This document shows positions 1-9,354 of a DNA stretch of 64,000 bases, piece after piece. Numbering within the stretch: position 1 is the first letter of the stretch; each line of letters starts with the position of its first letter. Made by a program: the position numbers and the translations under genes. Location: the NCBI RefSeq assembly GCF_019802255.1, contig NZ_JAHYSS010000001.1, forward strand, positions 124,001 through 188,000, read 5' to 3'. The notes below the pieces were generated by a model. It searched no databases. It saw only the letters and a list, made by a program, of their open reading frames with translations, and had not been told where the DNA came from. The stretch comes from Pedobacter polysacchareus. GTDB lineage: Bacteria; Bacteroidota; Bacteroidia; Sphingobacteriales; Sphingobacteriaceae.

Positions 1-3000
1 GATTGTATATTGTTTAGATCCAATCAAATTGCCATCCGAAGCGGCAACAGCAAAAGTATATCCGCCAATCACCGAAACCATTGCGCGCCCATAGATTTTA
101 CCTGCCGGAGAGATGAAAAGCCCGGTAGGAAGTTCTCCGGATAATAAGCTCCAGGTATAAGTCCCGCTCCCGCCAGTAACTTGTAGCTGGATGTTCTGCT
201 CTTCACCGCGTACCAGTACCGGCAAGGTTGCTGGTGTAATTTTTAACGAAGCACCACCCTGGTTTTCATAAGCACCCTGATCAACAGTAGTATTATAAAA
301 ACGTGGATTTCCTTCAATATCCTTTGTAGTCGTGGTATAGGAATTATTTCCTTTATCAATGGCCAAGGAGCCGTTTTTCAGGTTCAGGTCGTCGGTTGCG
401 GCATTGGAGAATAATGGGTCTCCCACTAAAATAGCCGTTCCTGCTGCATAATCATCTTGAACCGTACTGTTCGCGATGGTGATTCCTGTATTCAATTGGT
501 CAGGAACTCCAGCTGCTCTGGTATTTCCCCAGAAGATACTGTTGTACACTTTTACTGTTCCCGAAGCTCTGAACAATCCTGCTCCAGCATTTGCTGCGAC
601 AGAAGCCACGCTGTTATTGCTGAAAGTAGCATTGGTCATATTTAATGTTCCACTGCCAATGTATACGCCAGCACCCGTAGCCGCTGTTCCTGTTCCTTTA
701 TTACGGCTAAACACCACATTGTTCATGGTGTTCGTTACCGTTCCATAAAAACCTGCACCGCTTTGTACGGCAGTATTGCCAAGGAAGGATACGCGGTCCA
801 GATCTATAATACCTGCGTTATTTATCGCTCCCGCATAAGTTACCGCAGCATTTTCTCTGAAAACAGCATCCGTAATTGTTACCGAACCCGTATTATAAAT
901 TGCGCCTGAACTTGCATCTGATCTGTTGCTGATAAATTCAGCATTGCTGATGCTGAAACCAGTTCCTCCGGAACTATTAAATATGGCCCCAGCATAAGTA
1001 TTCCCCAGGTTGTTTTCAAATACCGCTTTATGGATAGAAACATTGGCTGCGGAAGTAAAAATCGCCCCGCCATAATTTGCCTGGTTTCCTCTGAAAATCA
1101 CATTATTCAGCACCAGATTCGCCCCTGTATTATAGAGACCGGCACCATAACGATTGCCTGTGAGCAGGATGTTATCTTCAAAAAGGACATTGTCTATTTT
1201 TGTTCCTGCTGCAAGGTTATAAAAGCCTGCTCCATATTGAGCTCCTTTATTCTTTTTGATGATCAGATTCCTGAAAGTTCCGTTCGCTGCTGCCGCAAGG
1301 TGGTTAATTCCCGCTCCGGAAGCATTGGTATATCCTCCGGAAATGGTAAAACCATCCAATAAAGTTTCTATCCCTAAAAACGTCGTGTTGTTGACTACAC
1401 GGCGGTTGAAATCGTTTCCGCTCAATTCGGTCTCGTGGAGGGTAAACTTACCATTGGCATCCGCAATACGGTCTGCCGTACTCGTTTCTGTGCCCGCAAA
1501 CCCACCATACATCTTTACTCCGGAAACCATATAAAACGAAGAATCCAGCTCTGCAACCGGCAGGTATTTTCCTTTAGCCACCCAAATCTCATCCCCATCT
1601 TTTGCCAGTGTCAATGCGCTTTGCAATCTCAAGAACCCGTTTTTCCAATCTACTCCATTGTTGATACCTGTAGCGGCCAGATTCACATGTAACCTGGTGG
1701 CTCCTGGATTAACAATGATGTTGTATTGTCTGGTTCCAACTTTAGCTCCCTGAACCGCACGCAATACAAAAATGTAGTTTCCGGCGATCATCGGAATTCC
1801 GCTGATCACACCTGTTTGCGTATTTAATGTCAATCCTAAAGGCAGTGCTCCTGTGAATAAAGACCATGTTGTTAGCTCTTGGCTATTGCTTAAACTAAAC
1901 TGCTGCTCCAGAATTGCTCCTCTGGTCATCGGCATTAATGTTGCCGGAAGGATGGTTAAAGAACCTGGAGTTCCCAATGGATTTTCTAATGCCCCTAAGT
2001 CGACCGTACCATTAATAATCCTGGTATTTCCAGCTAGATCTGTTGTGCCAACAACCTCCTGATTATTCCCGGCATCAATGGCAATGGAACCATTTTTTAA
2101 TCGCAGGTCATGCTGTTCCGGGTTTTCAAAATCAGGGTTCCCAATCAGGTTATTTGTCCCGGAGCTGTAGTTGTTCTGAACGATGTTATTGGCCATGTTT
2201 TTAAGCGCTGCTCCACCGATCTGATCTTCTACATTTCCTCCTCTTTTGTTGCCCCAGAAAATACTGTTGTAAATATTTACTGTAGTTGGCGTGGCCCATA
2301 AACCGGCCCCAAGAAAGGTTCCCGGTAAGCTCGTTACGGCAACCGTATTATTACTGAAAGTACTGTTCTGAATGGTTGCGGTCGTGGTACTTTCTACATA
2401 CATTCCTGCCCCATTAGAAGCGGCAACTATTCCTGTAATTCGATTTTGGCTAAATACCGCATTTCGTATCGTAATTAGACCGGAGGCAAAAATCCCTGCT
2501 CCTTTTTGATCTGCTGTATTTTCCAGGAAGCTGGCTCTGTCGATGATGATTTCTGCAGTAGAATGTAGTCCCCCACCAGTCGTGCTGGCCGTATTTCCTT
2601 CAAACCTAGCATCGTTCAGCTTCACATTCGCGACGTTGTTATATACACCTCCACCAATAATGGCCTTATTATTTTTAAACGTTACCTGATTTAAGATCGC
2701 ATTTGCTCCTGTATTGAATAGCCCTCCACCGTATCTGCTATTATTGGTCACTTCATTATTTTCAAAGAGGACGTTAGTCATCTTCAAACCAGGGGAAGCA
2801 TTGTACATTCCTCCTCCGTAGATATGCGCTCTGTTGTTTTTGATGATCAGATTGTTGTACGTTCCATTCACTACAGCCGCACCATTATAAATCCCCGCAC
2901 CATAACCGTCCAGCCTGGTACTGTCTGCAAAACCGGCGGTAATGGTTAACCCGTCCATTAAAGTATTCGGCGAAAGGAGTGTATTATTGAAAATAACATG

Positions 3001-6000
3001 TCTGTTGATGTCGTTTCCATGAAGAACCGTTTCGTTGGTCGTAAACCTACCTGAAGCATCTGGTACCCGCTGTGTCAAATCTGTTTCTATACCCGTAAAA
3101 CCGCCATATAGTTTTACGCCGGAAACCAAAGAGAAGGTTGCTTTAGGGCCTGGCCCCGGACTATATTTTCCTTTAGCCATCCAGATCTCATCGCCATCTT
3201 TAGCAATGGCCAATGCAGATTGTAAATTGGTAAAACCATTTCGCCAGTCGATTCCGTTATCGTCGCCAACCGCCGCGGCATTCACGTGTAACCTCGTTAA
3301 ACCGGCATTCACAACGATCGTATACTGGCGGGTTCCGATCTTATTTCCCTGTAATGCCCGAACCACGAAAACATAGGTTCCGGCAATCGTTGGGATACCG
3401 CTTAGCTTCCCTGTTTTAACATCAAAGCTAATTCCTGAAGGCAAATCACCTACCAACAGGGACCAGGTCACAGGACCAGAACCACCAATAAGGCTTAGCT
3501 CCTGTTGAAAATTAGCTCCACGAGTCTGAGCAGATATTACATCTGGTAGGATAGTTAAAGAGCCAGTCATCCCCAATGGGTTTTCTAATGCCCCTAAGTC
3601 GACCGTACCATTAATAATCCTGGTATTTCCAGCAAAATCGGTGGCGGTACCCACCTTTAAGTTATTACCGGCATCCAGTGCAATAGAGCCATTTTTTAGT
3701 CGGAGGTCATGCTGTTCCGGGTTTTCAAAATCCGGATTAGCAATCAGGTTATTTGTTCCTGAGCTATAGTTGTTCTGAACCAGGTTATTGGCCATGTCTT
3801 TAAGTACGGCTCCTCCAATCTGATCCGGAACGTCATTGCCTCTTTTATTACCCCAGAAAATACTATTGTGAATACTTACTGCGGCTGGGGCGGCCCATAA
3901 TCCCGCGCCAACAAATGTGCCTTCTGCAGCAGTGCTGGCCAGCGTATTCTGACTGAATGTGCTATTCTGAATTGCAGTGGTGCCACTTTCTACAAACATC
4001 CCTCCACCATTATAAGTGGCCGTAGCACCAGTTACACTATTTTTACTAAGGATCACATTGCGCAGGATACTCGTACCCAACACATAAAGTCCCCCACCTT
4101 TTTGCTCCGCTATATTTTCCAGAAAAGACACACGATCCAGTGTGGCAATACTAGAACTGTAAAGACCGCCTCCATTAGTCTTGGCACTGTTGTTTTTGAA
4201 AACCACATCTGTTAGCGTCACCTCAGAAATATTATGTAACCCTCCACCTGCTGTTGTGGCTGTATTTCCTTCAAAACTGACGTTATCCAGGGTTACTTTT
4301 GTGACATTATTATAAATACCGCCTCCTTGTATTGCGGCGTTATTCTTGAAAACAACTTGATTCAGACTCGCATTAGCCCCTGTATTGTATAATCCGCCAC
4401 CATACCTGGTTCCATTGATTACCTGGTTATTTTCAAAAAGAACATTGGTCAGTTTTAAGCCAACCGCTGCATTGAACATCCCTCCACCATAGATATTGGC
4501 GTTGTTATTTTTAATAATCAGGTTGTTGAAGATGGCATTCCCTACCGAAGCACCGTTGTAGATTCCCGCGCCATGTCCACTTGTTGAAGTGGAATTTGCA
4601 TTACCTTCCGACACGGTAAAACCATCCATTAAGGTGTTTAATGATAGCGCTATGGTATTATATACCACATGCTTGTTGACGCCATTTCCACTTAAAATAG
4701 TCTCATTGCGGGTAAATCTGCCGGATCCATCTGCCTCGCGCTGACTTAAAAGTGTCTCTGTGCCTGCAAAACCTCCGTACATTTTTACACCTGAAACCAT
4801 GGAAAAAGTAGAGTCTGCATGTAAAAACGGGCTATATTTTCCTTTGGCTACCCAGATTTCGTCTCCATCTTTAGCGAGTGCCAGGGCGGTTTGTAATCTT
4901 GTATAACCGTTTGTCCAGTCTACCCCATTGTTTAGGCCTGTGGCTGATGCGTTAACATGCAATCTGGCAGCTCCAGCACTAATTGTAAAGTTATATTGTT
5001 TGCTTCCGATCAGGTTTCCTTTGCTGGCTTTGATCACAGCCAGATAATTTCCGGCGATAAGTGGAATTCCTGAAAGCTGTCCGGTTTGAGGATTTAAAGA
5101 AATTCCTGGGGGCAATGCACCATAGGTAATTTCCCAATTGCTGGCATTGCCGCCATTGATACTGAGCAACTGGTTATAAGACAATCCACGTTGCTGGGTA
5201 CTGATTGTTGCTGGAAGAATATCTAATGTGGCCGACATTCCCGAAGTATTTTCTAATGCCCCTAAGTCTATGTTTGCCCCAACTAATCTTGTATTTCCAA
5301 CCGCATCTGTCGTGCCATTCTGTTTGGAATTGTCGCCCGCATCAATTGCTATGGATCCATTTTTTAATTGGAGGTCATCTCCCTCTGCATTTACAAAATC
5401 CGGGTTAGCGATGATATTATTTAGCCCGTATAAATAATTGTTTTGGACAAGACTACGCTCCATCGTGATTCTGACCCCGCCAATCTGATCTTCTATATTG
5501 TTTCCTCTTTTGTTTCCCCAGAAAATACTGTTGTAAACATTAGAGGCTATCGTCACATTTAAAGCCCCTCCGTAAGTGTTATTGTCTGCAACTGCATAAG
5601 AAATGGAATTGTTACTGAAGCTGCAGTTAAAGATATTCAGCGCAGTGCTGATGCCATATATGGCCCCTCCAATATGAGTTGAAGCCACTCCTGTTACCCG
5701 GTTCCTGCTGAATATAGAATTTCGAATCGTCATTCCTCCTGATGCGTAAATGGCTCCTCCCTGCTGACCGGCAGTATTTTGTATAAAGCTCCCCCGGTCT
5801 AAAGTTAGAGAGACCGTACTGGCTAATCCTCCTCCATTGATCGTCGACGTATTGTTTTTAAATACATTATCTTCCAGGGTAGAAACGATCGTATTGTATA
5901 GTCCTCCGCCTGAACTTGCGCCAGTATTATTGATAAAAGAAACATTTTTGAAAACTGCTGCCCCGGCATTATACATCCCTGCACCAAAGGTGTAGCTGAA

Positions 6001-6633
6001 GGCAGCATTATAAAAACTATTGTTCTCCAGAACAAGGTTGAGGTAAGTGGGCGTTCCACTATTAAAAAATCCTGCACCGTAATTGCTGGCAATATTATCT
6101 TTAATCCATAGGTTTTGAAAAACAGCAGATCCGGCAGTATTATAGATACCAGCACCTCTATTCACTACATTTGAAGCGTTACTGTTTACGGTTCTTCCCC
6201 CAGTAATGGTAAATCCATCTAAAACCGTTTCTTTAGGAACATTCAGGAGGTTACTGACTACATGGTTGTTGACATTGCTACCAGTCAGAATACTTTCGTT
6301 AGCAGTGAATAAGCCTGCCGAATTTGCGATACGCTGTGTCAATGAGCTCTCCGTTCCTGCAAAACCTCCATACATTTTAACGCCTGCTTTTAGCGTAAAT
6401 GTTGAAGCGGCGGCGGCTCCAGGGCTATAAGTCCCTTTTGCCACCCAGATTTCATTTCCGGTAGCCGCTTTAGTAATTGCATTGAGCAAATCCGTATAGG
6501 CATTGTTCCAATCCGCACCGGTATTTGAACCCGTGGCGGCAGCATTTACATAAATTTTTGTTTGAGCGGTAATTTGAAGAGCGGAAAAAAATAGAATAGA
6601 AAAAGTAATGGCCTTAAAAAGGGAGGTACGCAT
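1..6633 (-). CDS. Giant secreted repeat protein: beta-helix (choice-of-anchor Q type) and putative Ig units; 3' end outside window
   Basis: The frame is open from an ATG at 6633 to the window edge (2211 codons, no stop), so the C-terminus, probably with a sorting domain, is missing. An N-terminal signal peptide of about 24 residues ends in an ITAQ-like site. Four units start near 6580, 4970, 3297 and 1695, about 1.6 kb apart. Each opens with a (K/R)(I/L)(Y/H)VNA.A.G.N.G.DW segment, then a GDEIWVAKGKY and VKMYGGFAGTE block, then Asn/Gly-rich short strands typical of right-handed parallel beta-helices, including SIFWGN. A DxxGNxR...VDxGA.E motif typical of choice-of-anchor Q proteins follows, then an Ig-like linker with GSGTYTWSLLSG-like sequence (He_PIG type). 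No catalytic residues can be assigned. It is likely a cell-surface or secreted adhesin-like or polysaccharide-interacting protein; that role is inference. Confidence 0.85.
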   Translation of the reverse strand, partial: MRTSLFKAITFSILFFSALQITAQTKIYVNAAATGSNTGADWNNAYTDLLNAITKAATGNEIWVAKGTYSPGAAAASTFTLKAGVKMYGGFAGTESSLTQRIANSAGLFTANESILTGSNVNNHVVSNLLNVPKETVLDGFTITGGRTVNSNASNVVNRGAGIYNTAGSAVFQNLWIKDNIASNYGAGFFNSGTPTYLNLVLENNSFYNAAFSYTFGAGMYNAGAAVFKNVSFINNTGASSGGGLYNTIVSTLEDNVFKNNTSTINGGGLASTVSLTLDRGSFIQNTAGQQGGAIYASGGMTIRNSIFSRNRVTGVASTHIGGAIYGISTALNIFNCSFSNNSISYAVADNNTYGGALNVTIASNVYNSIFWGNKRGNNIEDQIGGVRITMERSLVQNNYLYGLNNIIANPDFVNAEGDDLQLKNGSIAIDAGDNSKQNGTTDAVGNTRLVGANIDLGALENTSGMSATLDILPATISTQQRGLSYNQLLSINGGNASNWEITYGALPPGISLNPQTGQLSGIPLIAGNYLAVIKASKGNLIGSKQYNFTISAGAARLHVNASATGLNNGVDWTNGYTRLQTALALAKDGDEIWVAKGKYSPFLHADSTFSMVSGVKMYGGFAGTETLLSQREADGSGRFTRNETILSGNGVNKHVVYNTIALSLNTLMDGFTVSEGNANSTSTSGHGAGIYNGASVGNAIFNNLIIKNNNANIYGGGMFNAAVGLKLTNVLFENNQVINGTRYGGGLYNTGANASLNQVVFKNNAAIQGGGIYNNVTKVTLDNVSFEGNTATTAGGGLHNISEVTLTDVVFKNNSAKTNGGGLYSSSIATLDRVSFLENIAEQKGGGLYVLGTSILRNVILSKNSVTGATATYNGGGMFVESGTTAIQNSTFSQNTLASTAAEGTFVGAGLWAAPAAVSIHNSIFWGNKRGNDVPDQIGGAVLKDMANNLVQNNYSSGTNNLIANPDFENPEQHDLRLKNGSIALDAGNNLKVGTATDFAGNTRIINGTVDLGALENPLGMTGSLTILPDVISAQTRGANFQQELSLIGGSGPVTWSLLVGDLPSGISFDVKTGKLSGIPTIAGTYVFVVRALQGNKIGTRQYTIVVNAGLTRLHVNAAAVGDDNGIDWRNGFTNLQSALAIAKDGDEIWMAKGKYSPGPGPKATFSLVSGVKLYGGFTGIETDLTQRVPDASGRFTTNETVLHGNDINRHVIFNNTLLSPNTLMDGLTITAGFADSTRLDGYGAGIYNGAAVVNGTYNNLIIKNNRAHIYGGGMYNASPGLKMTNVLFENNEVTNNSRYGGGLFNTGANAILNQVTFKNNKAIIGGGVYNNVANVKLNDARFEGNTASTTGGGLHSTAEIIIDRASFLENTADQKGAGIFASGLITIRNAVFSQNRITGIVAASNGAGMYVESTTTATIQNSTFSNNTVAVTSLPGTFLGAGLWATPTTVNIYNSIFWGNKRGGNVEDQIGGAALKNMANNIVQNNYSSGTNNLIGNPDFENPEQHDLRLKNGSIAIDAGNNQEVVGTTDLAGNTRIINGTVDLGALENPLGTPGSLTILPATLMPMTRGAILEQQFSLSNSQELTTWSLFTGALPLGLTLNTQTGVISGIPMIAGNYIFVLRAVQGAKVGTRQYNIIVNPGATRLHVNLAATGINNGVDWKNGFLRLQSALTLAKDGDEIWVAKGKYLPVAELDSSFYMVSGVKMYGGFAGTETSTADRIADANGKFTLHETELSGNDFNRRVVNNTTFLGIETLLDGFTISGGYTNASGAGINHLAAAANGTFRNLIIKKNKGAQYGAGFYNLAAGTKIDNVLFEDNILLTGNRYGAGLYNTGANLVLNNVIFRGNQANYGGAIFTSAANVSIHKAVFENNLGNTYAGAIFNSSGGTGFSISNAEFISNRSDASSGAIYNTGSVTITDAVFRENAAVTYAGAINNAGIIDLDRVSFLGNTAVQSGAGFYGTVTNTMNNVVFSRNKGTGTAATGAGVYIGSGTLNMTNATFSNNSVASVAANAGAGLFRASGTVKVYNSIFWGNTRAAGVPDQLNTGITIANSTVQDDYAAGTAILVGDPLFSNAATDDLNLKNGSLAIDKGNNSYTTTTKDIEGNPRFYNTTVDQGAYENQGGASLKITPATLPVLVRGEEQNIQLQVTGGSGTYTWSLLSGELPTGLFISPAGKIYGRAMVSVIGGYTFAVAASDGNLIGSKQYTI
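1982..3633. repeat. 53-bp identical direct repeats within the giant repeat gene (1982-2034 and 3581-3633)
   Basis: Bases 1982-2034 and 3581-3633 are identical over 53 bp. The next ~140 bp are also highly similar, including a shared block around 2108-2130 and 3707-3730. A third copy at 5249-5268 keeps 20 bp. The copies lie at equivalent places in adjacent units (the GNxRxINGTVDLGALEN region), so they are direct repeats 1599 bp apart, in frame (1599 = 3 x 533). Confidence 0.9.
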
Positions 6634-6817
6634 AATTTGATAAAGGGATTTCTTCTTGAAAAAATTAAGATTCAGTATGTGTGGGGCAAAATGTTTCAAT
6701 CGCTTTCCACCAAAGAAAGAAAATTGTGCTTTATGGCTTTTTTAAGAAAAAATCTGTAAAAAGAACCAAATTAATGTTGTTTTATTGATGGTTTAAATAA
6801 CAAAATCAACCCAGTGG

Positions 6818-6846
6818 CAAAGCTATAAAATAAAGTTTGCTTCACA
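6818..6846 (-). promoter_or_regulatory. Candidate Bacteroidota promoter for the giant repeat gene
   Basis: On the minus strand, TAGCTTTG (6825-6818) matches the -7 consensus TAnnTTTG, with TTG (6846-6844) 18 nt upstream as the -33 element. Transcription would start near 6812, leaving a leader of about 180 nt before the ATG at 6633. The rest of 6634-7098 holds only the terminator of the next gene. Confidence 0.4.
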
Positions 6847-6993
6847 ATAAAATTACTGCCGGTTTCAGTAAAAAAAATGATAGCTAAATCAATAACTTAG
6901 AATAAGTTAGCTAAAATTAGGGGCGATTCTTAGAATTTGTATTTTAAACTGCCTTTAGGATTAAAAGACAAGCTTTTTGAAAAAATAAAAGAG

Positions 6994-7042
6994 GAGAAAA
7001 AAAATGACCAACATCTTCAAATTTGACGATGTTGGTCATTTT
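6994..7042 (-). terminator. Rho-independent terminator of the M3 peptidase gene
   Basis: There is a perfect 15-bp stem (7001-7015 with 7028-7042) and a 12-nt loop, followed on the minus strand by eight T. It lies 57 nt past the peptidase stop codon. Confidence 0.9.
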
Positions 7043-7098
7043 ACTTTGATGGAGCAGCTATGAAATGTGCTCCAGATTACAAAAAAATAAAGCCAGGG

Positions 7099-9234
7099 TT
7101 AAAGTGCTTTGTCCAGCCCTCTATCTTTTAGCAAATATTTCATGTTTGGTTCTTTACCTCTAAAGGCCTTATATAAATCCATTGGCTCTACAGTTCCCCC
7201 TTTTTCCAATACGTTTTTACGGAAAGAATTGGCCACTTCCGGATTGAAGATGTTTCCACTTTCTTTGAAGGCAGCGAAAGCATCACTATCCAATACTGCC
7301 GACCAGATGTAGCTGTAATAGCCTGCTGAGTATCCAGAAGCGAAGATATGCTGAAAATAAGTGCTGCGGTAGCGAGGAGCAATTTGCTTGATCAAGCCAT
7401 ATTTATTCATTTCCGAAGTTTCAAATTCCGTTGCGTTTACTACTTTGCCGGCAGGAACAGTATGGAATCCCATATCCAGCAAAGAGGCCGCAAGGTATTC
7501 TACGGTTTCGAAGCCCTGGTTAAATTTCGAGGCATTCTTCATGCGGTCAATCAATTCCTGAGGAACAATTGCACCCGTTTTATAATGTTTAGCATAAAAT
7601 TGAAGTACTTCCGGTTCAAAAGCAAAATGCTCCATCACCTGAGAAGGCAGCTCTACAAAATCGCGTGGAACAGACGTTCCAGCCAGGCTTCTATATTTTA
7701 CATTCGACAGTAAGCCGTGCAGTGCATGTCCCATTTCATGGTAGAAAGTAGTCACCTCATCTGCTGTAAACAAAGCAGGTTCATCACCGTTAGGTCCTGA
7801 AAAATTACAAACGATAGAAACAACTGGAGCTACACGTTTACCATTTTCATAAGATTGAGTGGCATAAGAAGTCATCCATGCCCCACCTCGTTTAGAGCTG
7901 CGGGTAAAGAAATCCATGTAAATCACGCCGATATGTGTTCCATCAGCTTCTTTCACCTGATACGCAGAAACGTCTTTATGGTATACCGGAACTTCTGGAA
8001 GTAAGGTAAAAGTAATGCCATACAATTTGTTGACCACCTTAAAGAATCCTTCTCTTACATTGTCGATCTGGAAATATGGACGTAATGCTTCTGCATCATA
8101 ATTGTATCTTTCTTTACGCACTTTATCTGCATAATGTGCCCAATCCCAGGCCTCCAACTGCTCATTTCGCCCTTCTTTGTCCATCACCTTCTGCATATCT
8201 GCAGCTTCTTGTTTGGCAACTGGTAAAGCGGCATCCCAAAGCCCATTTAATAAGTCGTAAGCTTCTTTAGGAGATTTTGCCATACTTTCTTCCAGTACAA
8301 AATCAGCATGGCTGTTATAGCCTAATAATGCGGCTTTCTCTGCACGCAGAGCCACGATACGGGAAATGATCTTTTTGTTATCATGCTCATCATCATGATT
8401 GGCCCGGTTGATATAAGCATTATACATTTTTTCGCGAAGGGCACGGTTTTCCGAATACTGAAGGAAAGGCGTTACGCTTGGTGTGTGCAGTGTAAATCTC
8501 CATTTCCCTTCTTTCCCTGCTTGCTTTGCCGAAGCTGCTGCAGCGGCTTTTACCGACTCCGGCAAACCGGCAAGATCTGCCTGATTATCGATGACCAATT
8601 CGTAAGCATTCACCTCAGCCAGCAAATGCTGCCCGAAATTTAAGGTCAGTAAAGAAAACTCTTTATTGATTGCCCTCATTTGCTGCTGTTGTGCTTCATT
8701 TAAATTAGCACCGCTTCTCACAAAAGCTTTATAAGTTTTCTCCAGCAAGCGCTGTTGTTCTGCGCTCAGCTTTGAGGCAGTACGTTTATCATATACGGCT
8801 TTTACTCTTTTGAACAATTCAGCATTCAAGTAAATATCATCACTGTGTTTAGACAACTCTGGAGCCATTTGCTGTGCAATTTTCTCTAGTTCAGGAGAAG
8901 TATTCGCAGAACTCAGGTTAAAGAAAACCGTACTTACTTTCGACAATAATTTGCCGCTTTCTTCCAAGGCCACTATTGTATTTACAAAAGTTGGCACTGA
9001 ACGTTGTTTATAAATTGCGGCAACTGCTTGCTGCTGCTGTTTCATTCCTTCCTGGAAGGCTGGAATAAAATGAGCATTGGTAATTTTATTAAATGGCGGC
9101 ACTCCATAAGGAGTGTTATACGTTTCCATAAATGGATTTGTGCTTTGCCCTAATGCCGTCTTATCGGTCACCAGAAGCATACCGCAAACTAAAAGCATAG
9201 AAGGGATTCCTTTTTTTAAGTTCATCTTTTTCAT
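7099..9234 (-). CDS. dcp: M3 family zinc metallopeptidase (peptidyl-dipeptidase Dcp-like), exported
   Basis: The protein has about 711 residues, the usual length for the oligopeptidase/Dcp family, which cleaves short peptides. The zinc site HEMGH is at residues 499-503, and the third ligand is Glu528 in FVELPSQ. An N-terminal signal peptide (Lys-rich start, hydrophobic GMLLV core, ending near ALGQ) indicates export to the periplasm. A longer frame would start at TTG 9237; the ATG three bases on is preferred. A TATCTTTG box lies upstream and a strong terminator follows, so it is probably a single-gene unit. The family call is firm; whether it is a dipeptidase or an oligopeptidase cannot be read from the sequence. 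Confidence 0.93.
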   Translation of the reverse strand: MKKMNLKKGIPSMLLVCGMLLVTDKTALGQSTNPFMETYNTPYGVPPFNKITNAHFIPAFQEGMKQQQQAVAAIYKQRSVPTFVNTIVALEESGKLLSKVSTVFFNLSSANTSPELEKIAQQMAPELSKHSDDIYLNAELFKRVKAVYDKRTASKLSAEQQRLLEKTYKAFVRSGANLNEAQQQQMRAINKEFSLLTLNFGQHLLAEVNAYELVIDNQADLAGLPESVKAAAAASAKQAGKEGKWRFTLHTPSVTPFLQYSENRALREKMYNAYINRANHDDEHDNKKIISRIVALRAEKAALLGYNSHADFVLEESMAKSPKEAYDLLNGLWDAALPVAKQEAADMQKVMDKEGRNEQLEAWDWAHYADKVRKERYNYDAEALRPYFQIDNVREGFFKVVNKLYGITFTLLPEVPVYHKDVSAYQVKEADGTHIGVIYMDFFTRSSKRGGAWMTSYATQSYENGKRVAPVVSIVCNFSGPNGDEPALFTADEVTTFYHEMGHALHGLLSNVKYRSLAGTSVPRDFVELPSQVMEHFAFEPEVLQFYAKHYKTGAIVPQELIDRMKNASKFNQGFETVEYLAASLLDMGFHTVPAGKVVNATEFETSEMNKYGLIKQIAPRYRSTYFQHIFASGYSAGYYSYIWSAVLDSDAFAAFKESGNIFNPEVANSFRKNVLEKGGTVEPMDLYKAFRGKEPNMKYLLKDRGLDKAL

Positions 9235-9280
9235 CAAAATTTATTCATCTACCTCAAAATCCTGGCAATCCAGGTCCTCA

Positions 9281-9288
9281 CAAAGATA
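9281..9288 (-). promoter_or_regulatory. Candidate -7 box (TATCTTTG) for the M3 peptidase gene
   Basis: TATCTTTG on the minus strand is a perfect TAnnTTTG match 46 nt before the ATG at 9234. No TTG lies at the expected -33 spacing. A small CCTGG-caat-CCAGG hairpin (9261-9274) would sit at the 5' end of the transcript. Confidence 0.35.
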
Positions 9289-9354
9289 ATTTTAAAAAGG
9301 CTGATGCGCTTTTTAAAATGTATCATTGTTGCAACAAAATAGCGATAAAAATAT

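Noticed and set aside
1..6600. A CRISPR array or many small genes on the plus strand in the repeat region
   Set aside because: The repeats are long, imperfect and coding on the minus strand; short plus-strand frames are only their shadows.
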